Shown: positions 34,004-43,053 of the stretch, in pieces | Numbering within the stretch: position 1 is the stretch's first letter | How the letters are laid out: each line of letters starts with the position of its first letter | Assembly: GCF_965230735.1 (NCBI RefSeq) | Contig: NZ_OZ246016.1 | Coordinates: 806,001 to 870,000, forward strand | Length of the DNA stretch: 64,000 nt | Reading direction: 5' to 3' | Origin: Motiliproteus sp965230735 | GTDB lineage: Bacteria; Pseudomonadota; Gammaproteobacteria; Pseudomonadales; Balneatricaceae | Made by a program: the position numbers and the translations under genes | Notes under the pieces: model-generated | The model's database searches: none | What the model was told of the DNA's origin: nothing | Seen by the model: the letters and a program-made list of their open reading frames with translations, nothing else

Positions 34004-35986
34004 TTATTTGTCGCGTTGATGGCGGGGTAGCTGGATACGGAAACTGGCGCCGCCGTCATGATCGTCATTGACCGTCAGTCTGCCGCCGAAGTTCTTGATG
34101 ATGTTATACGAAATCGACAGCCCGAGCCCGAGGCTCTGGTTGCGCCTCTTGGTGGTGAAGAAGGGCTCGAAGATCTGCTCGCGCAGTGCGTCGCTGATGC
34201 CGGGGCCGTTGTCGCTGACATCGATCTCGATCCGGTCGTTGCGATGGTGGCAGTGAATCCAGATGCACTTATCGGGTTGCTCGTGCATCGCGTCCAGTGC
34301 GTTGGTGATCAGGTTCAGGATCACCTGCTCCAGCTGGACTTCATCGGCTTTGACCCGATTGTCGTCCTGATCAAAGCGGATCTCGATTTGGGTCTGCTTA
34401 CGGACCTCGTCCCCCTCCAGCAGCATCAACACGTTGTCGATCACCCGGTGTAGATCGACCACCGCCAGATTGACCGGCTGGTTGCGGGCCAGGGATTTGA
34501 GTCGGGTGATGATGGTGGTGGCGCGCTTGGTCAGGTTGGCGATCTGATTGAAGTTTTTCTCGGTATCCTCCAGCCGACCGGCTTTGAGCAACCGCACGCC
34601 GTTGTGGGAGTAGTGACCGATGGCCGACAGCGGTTGGTTGATCTCATGGGCGATACCGGCGGATAACTGCCCCAGTGCCGCCAGCTTACCGGCTTGCACC
34701 AGCTCCTCCTGCAGGGTGCTGAGCTGATCCCGGAAACTGATCAGCGAGCGTGCCATGGCGCCGATCTCATCGTGCCCTTTGACCGACACAGGCTCCTCCA
34801 GATGGCCGTTGGCGATCGAGCGCATGCTGGCATCCAGGCTGGTGATCCGCGCCACCATGTAGCGACCGACATAGAGCCAGACCACCAGAATCGAGAACAG
34901 CAGACTCACGGCCACCATCAGCAGCATCCAGAAGCGGCCTTTCTGGATTGTTTCTCGGGCGCTGATCGCCGAGGCCTGGGCCGATTCCTCAACCCGGTTG
35001 GTCTGCAGTGCGATCAGATGGTTGAGCCCTTCCAGCTCGTCACCCATCTGGCTCAGTAGCCCCTGACCGGCCTCCAGGGTAGAACGCTCCTGGCTTCGCA
35101 GCCGGAACATGTTGTTATCGCCATGGGTCAGGAACACGATATTGGTGATGGTCTGCTTCAGGGTTTGGGCACCCTGGATATTGCCCAATGCTTGGATCGC
35201 CTGCTGGATCTGGCGGGTGATCTCGTCGGCATGGGTCTGGGTGGCGATCAGTGAGTTCAGGTCCGGCAGATGCTGGGCCCGATCGACCAGGTTGATCAGC
35301 AGGTTGACGTCGGCTTTGATCTGGAACAGCCGCTGCAGGTCCACCTTGAGGTTGCTGGCCTGATCCTGGCCCAGGCTGTTGATCACGATCCAGGAATCCG
35401 GGAAGTCCTGATTGTAGTAACTGGCCAGACTTTTCTGGACGTTGTCGGCCAACAGGTTGATCTCATTCAGAAAGTTAGAGGCGATCCAGCGCAGGCGCTG
35501 GTTCTCGGCGCGTTTCTGCCGTTGTACGGCAAACCGCTCCAGCACGTTGGTATCCAGCGCGGCCAGGGTGGATCTGAGCGTGGCGATCCGATCGACCAGA
35601 CTGCTGATCGTCGCCGGATCGCGGGTGTGCTCGGCGATCTGCGGCAGCAGGTCGGTCATGGCGGTGATGTTCTGATGCAACTGCTGCCAGATCTGTTGAC
35701 GACCGGGGTCATCACCGGCGGCCAGCAGGGTGGGCGCCAGCAGGGTGATTTTGCTGCCGCGCTCGCGCAGATCGGCCATCAGCCCGAGGGTTTTGATATT
35801 CTCCTCGACCACCTGATTGAGCTCGTCGCCGAGGCGATTATAGGAGACCCAGCTGATGATGCTGGCCAGCAGGGTCAGTGCACTCAGGGCGCAAAATGCG
35901 ATGAAAAAGCGGCCACGGATTCCCAGCCGACGACTTCGAGTCATAGAAAAACTGCCTTGATCGGTCTGCTCTGCATCATACGCCAT
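34004..35986 (-). CDS. Sensor histidine kinase (DctB-like cytoplasmic part, TorS-like sensor)
   Basis: A 660-residue membrane kinase: TM1 (about 27-46), a long periplasmic helical region (about 50-325), TM2 (about 330-352), HAMP (about 353-405), HisKA with AHEINQPLSAIGHYSHNGV (His near 450), and HATPase with NLITNALDAM, DNGPGI and GLGLSISYNI. The catalytic half is DctB-like, but the sensor lacks the double-PAS/CACHE fold of DctB and instead looks like the helical bundle of TorS. It probably phosphorylates the adjacent regulator, 35 bases downstream. An alternative ATG at 35944 would shorten it by 14 residues. Confidence 0.85.
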   Translation of the reverse strand: MAYDAEQTDQGSFSMTRSRRLGIRGRFFIAFCALSALTLLASIISWVSYNRLGDELNQVVEENIKTLGLMADLRERGSKITLLAPTLLAAGDDPGRQQIWQQLHQNITAMTDLLPQIAEHTRDPATISSLVDRIATLRSTLAALDTNVLERFAVQRQKRAENQRLRWIASNFLNEINLLADNVQKSLASYYNQDFPDSWIVINSLGQDQASNLKVDLQRLFQIKADVNLLINLVDRAQHLPDLNSLIATQTHADEITRQIQQAIQALGNIQGAQTLKQTITNIVFLTHGDNNMFRLRSQERSTLEAGQGLLSQMGDELEGLNHLIALQTNRVEESAQASAISARETIQKGRFWMLLMVAVSLLFSILVVWLYVGRYMVARITSLDASMRSIANGHLEEPVSVKGHDEIGAMARSLISFRDQLSTLQEELVQAGKLAALGQLSAGIAHEINQPLSAIGHYSHNGVRLLKAGRLEDTEKNFNQIANLTKRATTIITRLKSLARNQPVNLAVVDLHRVIDNVLMLLEGDEVRKQTQIEIRFDQDDNRVKADEVQLEQVILNLITNALDAMHEQPDKCIWIHCHHRNDRIEIDVSDNGPGISDALREQIFEPFFTTKRRNQSLGLGLSISYNIIKNFGGRLTVNDDHDGGASFRIQLPRHQRDK

Positions 35987-36132
35987 GGTTCCACCGAATG
36001 AGAAAGTGGGACAGAAAAATCCCGCTATCCGTGGTCATGGCTTCCAGCGGAAGGCGTAGTTAATCGGTTGGAATCAAGCTACTCTGGAGCCTGAACACTG
36101 GGATCGGATCAAGGTAAGTATCGCTGTCACTT

Positions 36133-37206
36133 ATGAATGGGTTAACACAACAATCTTGCTCGCTGGCTCGCTCAGTGGTCCTGAGTCTGATGCTCGCTTT
36201 GATCAGTCTGCCGCTTCAGGCCGGGGATACCCAGATCATCAAGGCGGTCGGTACCTGGGACTATTTCACCAATTACCAGAAGCACGAAGGGCCGTTCTGG
36301 AACCAGCATATCGCCGAGGTCTCGGAAGGGACCATTGTCGGCGAGATCAACCCCCACACCGAGCTGGGATTGCAGGGCTTCGAGATCATGCGACTGGTGA
36401 AGAAGGGGGTGTTTGATTTCGCCTTTGGTTTGCCCGGTTATGTGGTGCCCGAGAGTGAGATCTTCGAAGGCGCCGACCTCTCATCCTTGGTGCAGAACAT
36501 CGCGGTGCAGCGTCAGGTTGCCGATGCCTATTTCCATACCCTGGAGCTGGCGTTTGCGGAGAAGTACAACGCCAAGCTGATGATGCTGTATCCGTTCCCG
36601 AGTCAGATGCTCTGGTGCAGCAGTCCGGTGCGCAGTGTGGCCGATCTGAAGGGCAAGCATGTGCGGGTGTTCCTGACCACATTGGGCGATTTTATTGAAG
36701 GAGCCGGTGGGGTGCCGGTCAGTGCACCGTTCAACGATGTAACCGACGCATTGGAGAGTGGGATCTTCGATTGCGTGATCACCGGGACCATGTCGGCCTA
36801 TACCGGTCAGCTCTACAAGGTGGCGCCCTACGGTTTTACGCTAAGGGTTGGTTGGGGGCTGGCGTTCGGTGCCATGAACCTGAACAAGTGGAATCGGTTG
36901 AGCCCGGAGCAACAGGCGTTACTGGAACGTGAGCTGGCGCAGCTGACCGACAACATGTGGCGCGAGACGGCGACCGAAGATGCGATCGCGCTGGCCTGTC
37001 TGGCCGACGGCCCCTGTCCGATTGGAGAGGTCGGTAACATGGAACTGTTCACCCCGTCCGATGTGGACCTGGAAGCCCGCAGCCAGATCGCCCGCGAAGT
37101 GGTGCTGCTCCGTTGGGCTCAGCGTTGCGGCCCCGATTGTGCGGCGAACTGGAACCGAACGGTCGGTAAAGTGCTGGATTTGAGGGCGCAGGCGACCGCC
37201 CAGTAA
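36133..37206 (+). CDS. Orphan TRAP-type periplasmic binding protein
   Basis: DctP-family protein of 357 residues with a signal peptide (about 1-30, ending LQAG). Family features are the ELGLQGFEIMRLVKKGVFDF stretch, SVADLKGKHVRVF with the ligand-binding Arg, and ALESGIFDCVITGTMSAYTG. Four Cys in the C-terminal part may form disulfides. No permease genes accompany it; it is divergent from the sensor kinase gene. Since the kinase has a TorS-like sensor, this protein may act as its co-sensor, as TorT does for TorS; that is an inference from context. Confidence 0.82.
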   Translation: MNGLTQQSCSLARSVVLSLMLALISLPLQAGDTQIIKAVGTWDYFTNYQKHEGPFWNQHIAEVSEGTIVGEINPHTELGLQGFEIMRLVKKGVFDFAFGLPGYVVPESEIFEGADLSSLVQNIAVQRQVADAYFHTLELAFAEKYNAKLMMLYPFPSQMLWCSSPVRSVADLKGKHVRVFLTTLGDFIEGAGGVPVSAPFNDVTDALESGIFDCVITGTMSAYTGQLYKVAPYGFTLRVGWGLAFGAMNLNKWNRLSPEQQALLERELAQLTDNMWRETATEDAIALACLADGPCPIGEVGNMELFTPSDVDLEARSQIAREVVLLRWAQRCGPDCAANWNRTVGKVLDLRAQATAQ

Positions 37207-37224
37207 CCGGCTGGGGGGCTCCCG

Positions 37225-38229
37225 TCAGTCGGCCGCATTCACCCGGCAGGCCATCAGCTGCGGCTCCCAACTCGGATCTCGCTCAGGGGCGATAATCTCG
37301 ATGCGGCTTTCCAGGCTGTCGTCGAGTTCGATCTCGGTCAGAGCATCGCGGGTCAGGTTGTAGCCGAAGATCCCCTCTTCGGTGATAAACACCGCTTTCA
37401 TCCGCTCGGCGTCCAGGCCGCTGAGGAAGTTCATCAGTTTGGCGCGATCGAAAACCTCGTCGGCGTTGAAACGCCAGCCGACACTCTCAAAGCCTTCACC
37501 CTGGTTCTCGGCCTTCAGGAAACCGTTGTCCGGAATGGGCGCTTCGGAGAGACCCGGAGCCGAGCTGTGGTGATGGTGGCCGGCGTCGTCTGCCTCGGGC
37601 ATCGCCGCCCGGGAGGCACCGTTCAGCAGCGCCGGTGCCAGCTCGCCCTGTGCGGTGAACAGCACCGAGACGTCGGGCCGCGCCTGCTGCGCCACATAGG
37701 CTTCCAGCTTGGCGTGGTCACCGGTCTGGTAGAGGTCCTGCTTGTTGCCGACGATCAGGTCGGCGATGGCGATCTGCTGGTTAAAGGTGGGGTGGTCGGT
37801 ATAGCGGCTATCACCGAGCTGGCGAGCATCGACCAGGGTGATGATCTGCTGCAACGACAGCACGTCGCGGTAATGCTCGGCCGATAGCGACTGAACCACC
37901 TCCAGCGGATGACCGAGGCCGGTCGGTTCGATCAACAGCCGGTCCGGCTTAGCCCGGCTGAGCAGCATATTCAGCGCGATCTGCATCGGCAGGCCGGCGG
38001 CGCAGCACATGCAGCCTCCGGGCACCTCGCGGATAAAGACTCCGCTCTGTTCGCCGTGCTGACCTTCGAACAGGCTGCCGTCGACGCCGATCTCACCGAA
38101 CTCGTTGACCAGCACCGCCCAGCGCTCATCGGCAGGCTTCTGCGCCAATAGCTGCAGGATTGCGGTGGTTTTCCCCGCCCCCAGAAAGCCGGTCAGGATA
38201 TTGGTGGGTACGGCCAGAATCTTAGTCAC
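37225..38229 (-). CDS. COG0523 metal-chaperone GTPase
   Basis: G3E-family GTPase of 334 residues. Walker A GFLGAGKTT, the metal-binding GGCMCCAAG motif (CxCC, near 78), LIEPTGLGHP and NKQD GTP motif are present, plus a His-rich loop (HHHH near residue 220) and a C-terminal CobW_C domain. These proteins deliver metals; a Zur box upstream makes zinc the likely metal, for use under zinc shortage. Start GTG at 38229 gives the usual short N-terminus before the P-loop; a GTG at 38292 would add 21 residues. It is convergent with the orphan binding protein. Confidence 0.9.
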   Translation of the reverse strand: MTKILAVPTNILTGFLGAGKTTAILQLLAQKPADERWAVLVNEFGEIGVDGSLFEGQHGEQSGVFIREVPGGCMCCAAGLPMQIALNMLLSRAKPDRLLIEPTGLGHPLEVVQSLSAEHYRDVLSLQQIITLVDARQLGDSRYTDHPTFNQQIAIADLIVGNKQDLYQTGDHAKLEAYVAQQARPDVSVLFTAQGELAPALLNGASRAAMPEADDAGHHHHSSAPGLSEAPIPDNGFLKAENQGEGFESVGWRFNADEVFDRAKLMNFLSGLDAERMKAVFITEEGIFGYNLTRDALTEIELDDSLESRIEIIAPERDPSWEPQLMACRVNAAD

Positions 38230-38332
38230 AGAATATTCTCGGGTTGGATGCGCTTGGGCATCGATTGGTGATTGTGGCCTGTAGGGCTGCACCCCGGGAG
38301 TGGGAATCAGCGAGGCTCAAGTATTAAGGATC

Positions 38333-38345
38333 GTTATAATATAAC
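38333..38345 (-). promoter_or_regulatory. Zur box upstream of the COG0523 gene
   Basis: GTTATAATATAAC is a perfect 13-bp palindrome identical to the core of the gammaproteobacterial Zur operator. It lies 104 bases upstream of the chosen start (41 from the alternative) and contains TATA-type sequences that could be the -10. The gene on the other side (trmB) ends before it, so it can only regulate the COG0523 gene. Confidence 0.85.
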
Positions 38346-38470
38346 GGTTCGAGGAACGGGCCAATCGGCGTGATGGGAAGAGCAGGTTTCAGTCGGAAGG
38401 AGGCAGGTTGCAACGCCCGATCGGCTGAATCGAACGTTGCGTCCTCTGGTCAGGATAACGGAGTGGTGGC

Positions 38471-39229
38471 TTACTCGGTCCGCTCGAACACCAGATCCCA
38501 GACTCCGTGACCCAGGCGTTCGCCGCGGCGCTGGAACTTGGTGTCGGGGCGGCTCTCGGGCTGGGGTGAGTACTCACCTTCACCGGCGGCGTTGCGGTAG
38601 CCTTCGGCGGCGCTCATCACTTCCATCATGTGCTCGGCGTAGTTTTCCCAGTCGGTGGCCATGTGGAACTTGCCGCCGAGCTTGAGTTTGGCGCGGAAGG
38701 TCTGGGCGATTTCGGGCTGCACCATCCGGCGCTTGTGGTGCTTTTTCTTGTGCCAGGGGTCGGGGAAGAACAGCTGGATGCCGTCCAGCGAGCCGTCGGC
38801 GATGCAGTCTTTCAGCACCAGCAGCGCGTCATCGTTGTAGACCTTGAGGTTCTTCAGTCCCGCCTTGGCGACATTGTTGAGCAGTCGGCCGACGCCGGGC
38901 TTGTGCACTTCGATGCCGATAAAGTTGATCTCCGGGGCCGCCTCGGCCATCGCCAGCAGCGAATCGCCCATGCCGAAACCGATCTCCAGCACGGTCGGCG
39001 CTTCGCGCTCGAACACCTTGGCGTAGTCGATCAGGCCATCGGCCAGCTCCAGCCCCAGCGTGGGCCATTGCTCGTCCAGCGCTTTCTGCTGCGCCGGGGT
39101 CATGCGTCCGGCGCGCATCACGAAGGTGCGGATCGAGCGCATATGTTTCTGCTCGGCGTTGTCGACCTCGGTTTCGGTCGGGGCAGCGCTGTCGTCAATG
39201 ATTTCGGGGGTATCGATTTGGTCGGTCAT
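38471..39229 (-). CDS. trmB: tRNA (guanine-N7-)-methyltransferase
   Basis: Makes m7G46 in tRNA using S-adenosylmethionine. Family features: MRSIRTFVMRAGRMT near the start, VLEIGFGMGDSLLAMA (SAM-binding motif I), QLFFPDPWHKKKHHKRR (catalytic Asp-Pro region) and the C-terminal ESRPDTKFQRRGERLGHGV. ATG at 39229 gives the normal length; the frame is open for another 40 residues upstream, but that part translates the palindromic intergenic region. The N-terminal 30 residues are acidic and variable. Confidence 0.94.
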   Translation of the reverse strand: MTDQIDTPEIIDDSAAPTETEVDNAEQKHMRSIRTFVMRAGRMTPAQQKALDEQWPTLGLELADGLIDYAKVFEREAPTVLEIGFGMGDSLLAMAEAAPEINFIGIEVHKPGVGRLLNNVAKAGLKNLKVYNDDALLVLKDCIADGSLDGIQLFFPDPWHKKKHHKRRMVQPEIAQTFRAKLKLGGKFHMATDWENYAEHMMEVMSAAEGYRNAAGEGEYSPQPESRPDTKFQRRGERLGHGVWDLVFERTE

Positions 39230-39262
39230 GATTTGCAGTGATCTTCTAGCTATTAACCTGGA

Positions 39263-39412
39263 GGGCAAATACGCTTCCGCTCTATTTGCCCGTCGCCCCC
39301 TAAAACTGGCGTAGTTGCGTGAAACTACTTGTTTTAGGGGGGCTCGCATCGGCTTTCAGCCAATGAAAACACATCCCTGTGTTTGTTATTAACCCGCTGG
39401 GCTAATAACAAA
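39263..39412. repeat. Tandem array of hairpins between trmB and ilvD
   Basis: Four consecutive inverted repeats precede the ilvD terminator hairpin: GGGCAAATA/TATTTGCCC (39263/39283); CCCCCTAAAAC/GTTTTAGGGGG (39296/39331) enclosing a nested GTAGTT/AACTAC; ACACA-TCCC-TGTGT (39369-39382); and TTTGTTATTA/TAATAACAAA (39382/39403). All are perfect. No open frame is convincing here. It may be a composite of repetitive extragenic palindromes or a structured leader of trmB. Confidence 0.6.
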
Positions 39413-39436
39413 AAGGCCGAGCCCGAAGGCTCAGCC
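39410..39436 (-). terminator. Rho-independent terminator after ilvD
   Basis: On the minus strand GGCTGAGCC-TTCG-GGCTCGGCC forms a stem with one G-U pair and a stable TTCG loop, followed by TTTTTG. It lies about 27 bases past the ilvD stop. Confidence 0.92.
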
Positions 39437-39462
39437 CAGTCTTGCCACAACGGGGTGGCGGT

Positions 39463-41307
39463 TTAGTCCAGCTGGCTCAGGTCGCGAACCGCGCCCTTGT
39501 CGGCGCTGGTAGCCATCTTGGCGTAGACCTTCAGCGCGGTGGAGACGGCGCGGGGGCGCTCTTCGGCCGGCTTCCAGCCATCCTTACCCTTGGCATCCAT
39601 CGCCGCCCGACGGTTGGCCAGCTCTTCATCGCTGAGCAGCACGTCGATGGAGCGGTTCGGGATATCGATCTTGATCCGGTCACCCGGTTCCACCAGGCCG
39701 ATGGCACCACCGGAGGCGGCTTCAGGGGAGACGTGGCCGATCGACAGACCGGAGGTGCCGCCGGAGAAGCGACCGTCGGTCAGCAGCGCGCACTCTTTAC
39801 CCAGGCCTTTGGACTTCAGGTAGCTGGTCGGGTACAGCATCTCCTGCATGCCGGGGCCGCCGCGCGGACCTTCGTAGCGGATCACGACGACGTCGCCGGG
39901 CTTGACCTTGTCGGCCAGAATGTCGGCCACGGCCTGGTCCTGACTCTCGCAGATGTAGGCGCTGCCTTCGAATACCCAGATGCTCTCGTCGACGCCGGAG
40001 GTCTTCACCACACAGCCGTCTGCGGCAATGTTGCCGAACAGTACGGCCAGGCCACCCTCTTTGCTGAAGGCGTTCTCAACCGAGCGGATACAACCGTTGG
40101 CGCGATCCGCATCCAGTGAGCCCCAACGGGCCGCCTGGGAGAACGCGACCTGGGTCGGAACCCCACCGGGGCCGGCTTTGTAGAAGTTTTTCACCGCCTC
40201 GTCGCCGCAGGTCATGATGTCCCACTTTTTCAGCGCTTCGGCCATAGTCTTGCTGTGGACGGTGGAAACCGAGGTATCGAGCAGGCCGCCGCGATCCAGT
40301 TCGGCCAGGATGCCGAGGATACCGCCGGCGCGATGCACGTCTTCGATATGGTACTTCTGATCGTTCGGTGCCACCTTGCAAAGGTACGGAACCTTGCGCG
40401 ACAGCTGGTCCATGTCGGCCATGGTGAAGTCGACTTCCGCTTCCTGGGCGATCGCCAGCAGGTGCAGGATGGTGTTGGTGGAACCGCCCATGGCGATATC
40501 CAGGGTCATGGCGTTTTCGAACGCGGCCTTGGAGCCGATCTCGCGCGGCAGCACGCTGTAGTCGTCCTGCTCGTAGTGACGCTTGGTGATCTCGACGATC
40601 TTGCGACCGGCTTCCAGGAACAGCTCTTCGCGGTCGGCGTGGGTGGCAACAACGGTGCCGTTACCCGGCAGCGCCAGGCCCAGCGCTTCGGCCAGGCAGT
40701 TCATCGAGTTGGCAGTGAACATGCCGGAGCAGGAACCACAGGTCGGGCACGCGGAGCGCTCGACTTCGTTGACCAGCTCGTCGGAGGCTTCGTCATCGGC
40801 CGCCAGTACCATGGCGTCGACCAGGTCCAGGCCGTGATCGATCAGCTTGGTCTTACCGGCTTCCATCGGACCGCCGGAGACGAAAATCACCGGGATGTTC
40901 AGGCGCATCGCCGCCATCAGCATTCCGGGAGTGATCTTGTCGCAGTTGGAGATGCACACCAGCGCGTCGGCGCAGTGGGCGTTGACCATGTACTCGACCG
41001 AGTCGGCGATCAGGTCGCGAGACGGCAGCGAGTAGAGCATGCCGTCGTGGCCCATGGCGATCCCGTCATCGATGGCGATGCTGTTGAACTCTTTGGCCAC
41101 ACCACCGGCCTTTTCGATCTCCCGTGCTACCAGTTGGCCCATGTCCTTGAGGTGGACGTGGCCCGGTACGAACTGGGTAAAGGAGTTGGCAACGGCGATG
41201 ATCGGCTTGTTGAAATCATCGTCCTTCATACCGGTGGCGCGCCAGAGTGCACGGGCACCGGCCATGTTACGGCCTTTGGTCGAGGTATTGGAACGGTAGG
41301 CGGGCAT
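39463..41307 (-). CDS. ilvD: Dihydroxy-acid dehydratase
   Basis: Fe-S enzyme of isoleucine/valine synthesis that converts 2,3-dihydroxy-acids to 2-keto acids. All 614 residues are present, as in E. coli (616). The three cluster cysteines are in LVCISNCDKITPG (near 122), the SACPTCGSCSGMF segment (near 195) and their neighbourhood, and the Mg-binding/substrate segments DGRFSGGTSGLSIGHVSPEA near 520 are intact. It stands alone, without other ilv genes, and ends in a strong terminator. Confidence 0.96.
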   Translation of the reverse strand: MPAYRSNTSTKGRNMAGARALWRATGMKDDDFNKPIIAVANSFTQFVPGHVHLKDMGQLVAREIEKAGGVAKEFNSIAIDDGIAMGHDGMLYSLPSRDLIADSVEYMVNAHCADALVCISNCDKITPGMLMAAMRLNIPVIFVSGGPMEAGKTKLIDHGLDLVDAMVLAADDEASDELVNEVERSACPTCGSCSGMFTANSMNCLAEALGLALPGNGTVVATHADREELFLEAGRKIVEITKRHYEQDDYSVLPREIGSKAAFENAMTLDIAMGGSTNTILHLLAIAQEAEVDFTMADMDQLSRKVPYLCKVAPNDQKYHIEDVHRAGGILGILAELDRGGLLDTSVSTVHSKTMAEALKKWDIMTCGDEAVKNFYKAGPGGVPTQVAFSQAARWGSLDADRANGCIRSVENAFSKEGGLAVLFGNIAADGCVVKTSGVDESIWVFEGSAYICESQDQAVADILADKVKPGDVVVIRYEGPRGGPGMQEMLYPTSYLKSKGLGKECALLTDGRFSGGTSGLSIGHVSPEAASGGAIGLVEPGDRIKIDIPNRSIDVLLSDEELANRRAAMDAKGKDGWKPAEERPRAVSTALKVYAKMATSADKGAVRDLSQLD

Positions 41308-41447
41308 GGCTGCTCTCTCGTTAATGCTTTGCTTTGGTTTTTCTAGGTCGAGTCTTTCTAGGTCAGATAACCGCCCATTCTAGCAAGGGGGGCGGGGGCT
41401 GTTAAGAAAGCTGTGAAGAAGCTCTTACGTGTTTCCTGTGGGGGGCT

Positions 41448-42062
41448 TCAGGCGTCCGATATCCACTGTCCGCCGGCACCCTCAACAAAGGCCCGCAGCG
41501 GGGCTTGTTGTTCATCGGGGACGCTGACCTGAAACCGCACCTGCTCGGTGTACTCCACCGACAGCATCTGGCCGTTGTGCTGGCCGAGCCAGTGACGCAA
41601 CGGCTGCTCCAGCGCGTAATCGCCCACGACCTCGCACTGGCTGTAGGGCACCTGATCCTCAATGCTCAGCTCGGTCATCGCCAGCTGGGCCGCGTGACTG
41701 TAGGCGCGCACCAGGCCACCGGCGCCGAGCTTGATGCCGCCGAAGTAGCGGATCACCACCAGCATCAGATCGCCCACCCCTTTGTGCTGCAGCACGTTCA
41801 GAATCGGCTTGCCGGCGGTGCCGCTGGGTTCGCCGTCGTCGGACATCGCCACCGTTGTGGGGGAGTGGGGATTGCCGATCAGGTAGGCCCAGCAGTGATG
41901 GCGGGCGTCGGGGTAGTCTTCCCGGGCCTGGGCCAGCATCGCCATCGCCGCTTCCCGGTCTGCCGCCTTGGCGACCCGGGCGATAAAGCGACTCTTTTTG
42001 ATCTCGTACTCCACCGCGACCGCGGCGGCGGGGACAGCATAGGTGGGGCGGGGTGGTTGCAT
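41448..42062 (-). CDS. yigZ: YigZ/IMPACT family protein
   Basis: Cytosolic protein of 204 residues with an N-terminal UPF0029 domain (KKSRFIARVAKAADREAAM, HHCWAYLIG, DDGEPSGTAGKPIL, VVIRYFGGIKLGAGGLVRAY) and a C-terminal ferredoxin-like DUF1949 domain. It is homologous to the C-terminal part of eukaryotic IMPACT; its bacterial function is unproven, with translation-related roles suggested. It lies 140 bases upstream of ilvD on the same strand. Confidence 0.9.
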   Translation of the reverse strand: MQPPRPTYAVPAAAVAVEYEIKKSRFIARVAKAADREAAMAMLAQAREDYPDARHHCWAYLIGNPHSPTTVAMSDDGEPSGTAGKPILNVLQHKGVGDLMLVVIRYFGGIKLGAGGLVRAYSHAAQLAMTELSIEDQVPYSQCEVVGDYALEQPLRHWLGQHNGQMLSVEYTEQVRFQVSVPDEQQAPLRAFVEGAGGQWISDA

Positions 42063-42157
42063 GGAGATTCCTGGCTTGCGGGGAAGGTTGTTGTCGTCAG
42101 CCGGAGTCTACGGGGTTTGGCGACGGGCGGCTACGACAGCGCTGATTGGCGTGTCGA

Positions 42158-42475
42158 TCACTCCTCGTGAGCTTCCAGCTCCGGCGGCTCGATCCGCTTG
42201 ACGCTATAGCGGGTCTGCAACACCGCCAGCACCTTGGGAATCAGCCGACTGTTAGGGATCGACGATTTGAGCTGGTGCTTCATGGCGCTGAAGGAATCCA
42301 GCGCCACCTTCTCGTCGCCGTCGAAAATCCAGATCCAGGAGTCGCCCTGCAGGCCCGATTGGATCTGGTCGAAATGAGCCTCTAGCAGCTCGGCCAGCGC
42401 GTCATGGCAGTCGGAATAGTGTTCGGGATAGTGTTCGGGATAGTGTTTGAGATAGCCGAGTTCGGCGTAGAGCAT
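42158..42475 (-). CDS. Hypothetical protein with YPEH repeats
   Basis: A 105-residue protein I do not recognise. The N-terminus carries a short tandem duplication (YPEHYPEHY) from a 12-base repeat near 42,415-42,445, which may vary in copy number. The rest has a DSWIWIFDGDEKVALDSF core that looks like a small alpha/beta domain, and the C-terminus is acidic. It lies in a same-strand group with the SLATT-like and dioxygenase genes. Confidence 0.55.
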   Translation of the reverse strand: MLYAELGYLKHYPEHYPEHYSDCHDALAELLEAHFDQIQSGLQGDSWIWIFDGDEKVALDSFSAMKHQLKSSIPNSRLIPKVLAVLQTRYSVKRIEPPELEAHEE

Positions 42476-42518
42476 CGGTGTGTTGTCGCTATCTGCAAAA
42501 GGTTGGGTTTAGAACGCA

Positions 42519-42971
42519 CTAGCCATCGGCGTTGGACTTCAGCCATTGCGGATCGATTGTGGCGGTCTGGCTTTGGCGCAGCTCGGCCAGGGTCACGTCC
42601 AGTTTCAACAGTTCCTCGGCGATATCGGTCGACTCGATCTGTGCCAGGGTGCGGTAACGGGTTTCGAGGCCGCGATACTGCTGCACCAGCCGGCGACACT
42701 CCGCCTGGTGGGCATCGCAGTCCAGCCCTTTATGGATCGCCGTCAGCAGGCCCGCCACCAGCGCGCCGAGTCCAATCCAAAGCGGATCCGTGTCGGCCAG
42801 CAGCGCCGATCCCGCGATCACCCCGAGCAGCGAGGGCACCAGCACGGTGATCCAGTTGGACTTGGAAAAAAACCGCAACCGTTGATCGAAGTAGGCGGCC
42901 CGGGAGCCGCACTCGGCGCTTCGCTCGGCGGCCAGCTGTTGATAATTGTCGCTGAGGCTCTGAGTCTCCAT
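42519..42971 (-). CDS. Two-helix membrane protein, SLATT-like layout
   Basis: A 150-residue protein with an N-terminal soluble helix (1-37), two closely spaced transmembrane helices (about 40-59 and 65-83) and a C-terminal coiled coil (about 88-135). The order is that of SLATT/DUF4231-type proteins, but the sequence differs from the cassette protein at 17,154 and host-like GC points to a resident gene. HKGLDCDAHQAECRRL after the second helix is a compact conserved-looking motif. Function unknown. Confidence 0.6.
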   Translation of the reverse strand: METQSLSDNYQQLAAERSAECGSRAAYFDQRLRFFSKSNWITVLVPSLLGVIAGSALLADTDPLWIGLGALVAGLLTAIHKGLDCDAHQAECRRLVQQYRGLETRYRTLAQIESTDIAEELLKLDVTLAELRQSQTATIDPQWLKSNADG

Positions 42972-43053
42972 CGTGCGTGATCCCTCCGCCCGTCAGGTTG
43001 TAGATGTGGCTGCGGGTCGCCCTCTGGGCGTCGCAGCGATCTGTCATATCAGG

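Noticed and set aside
40255..41346. 363-residue frame antisense to ilvD
   Set aside because: Shadow of an intact ilvD.
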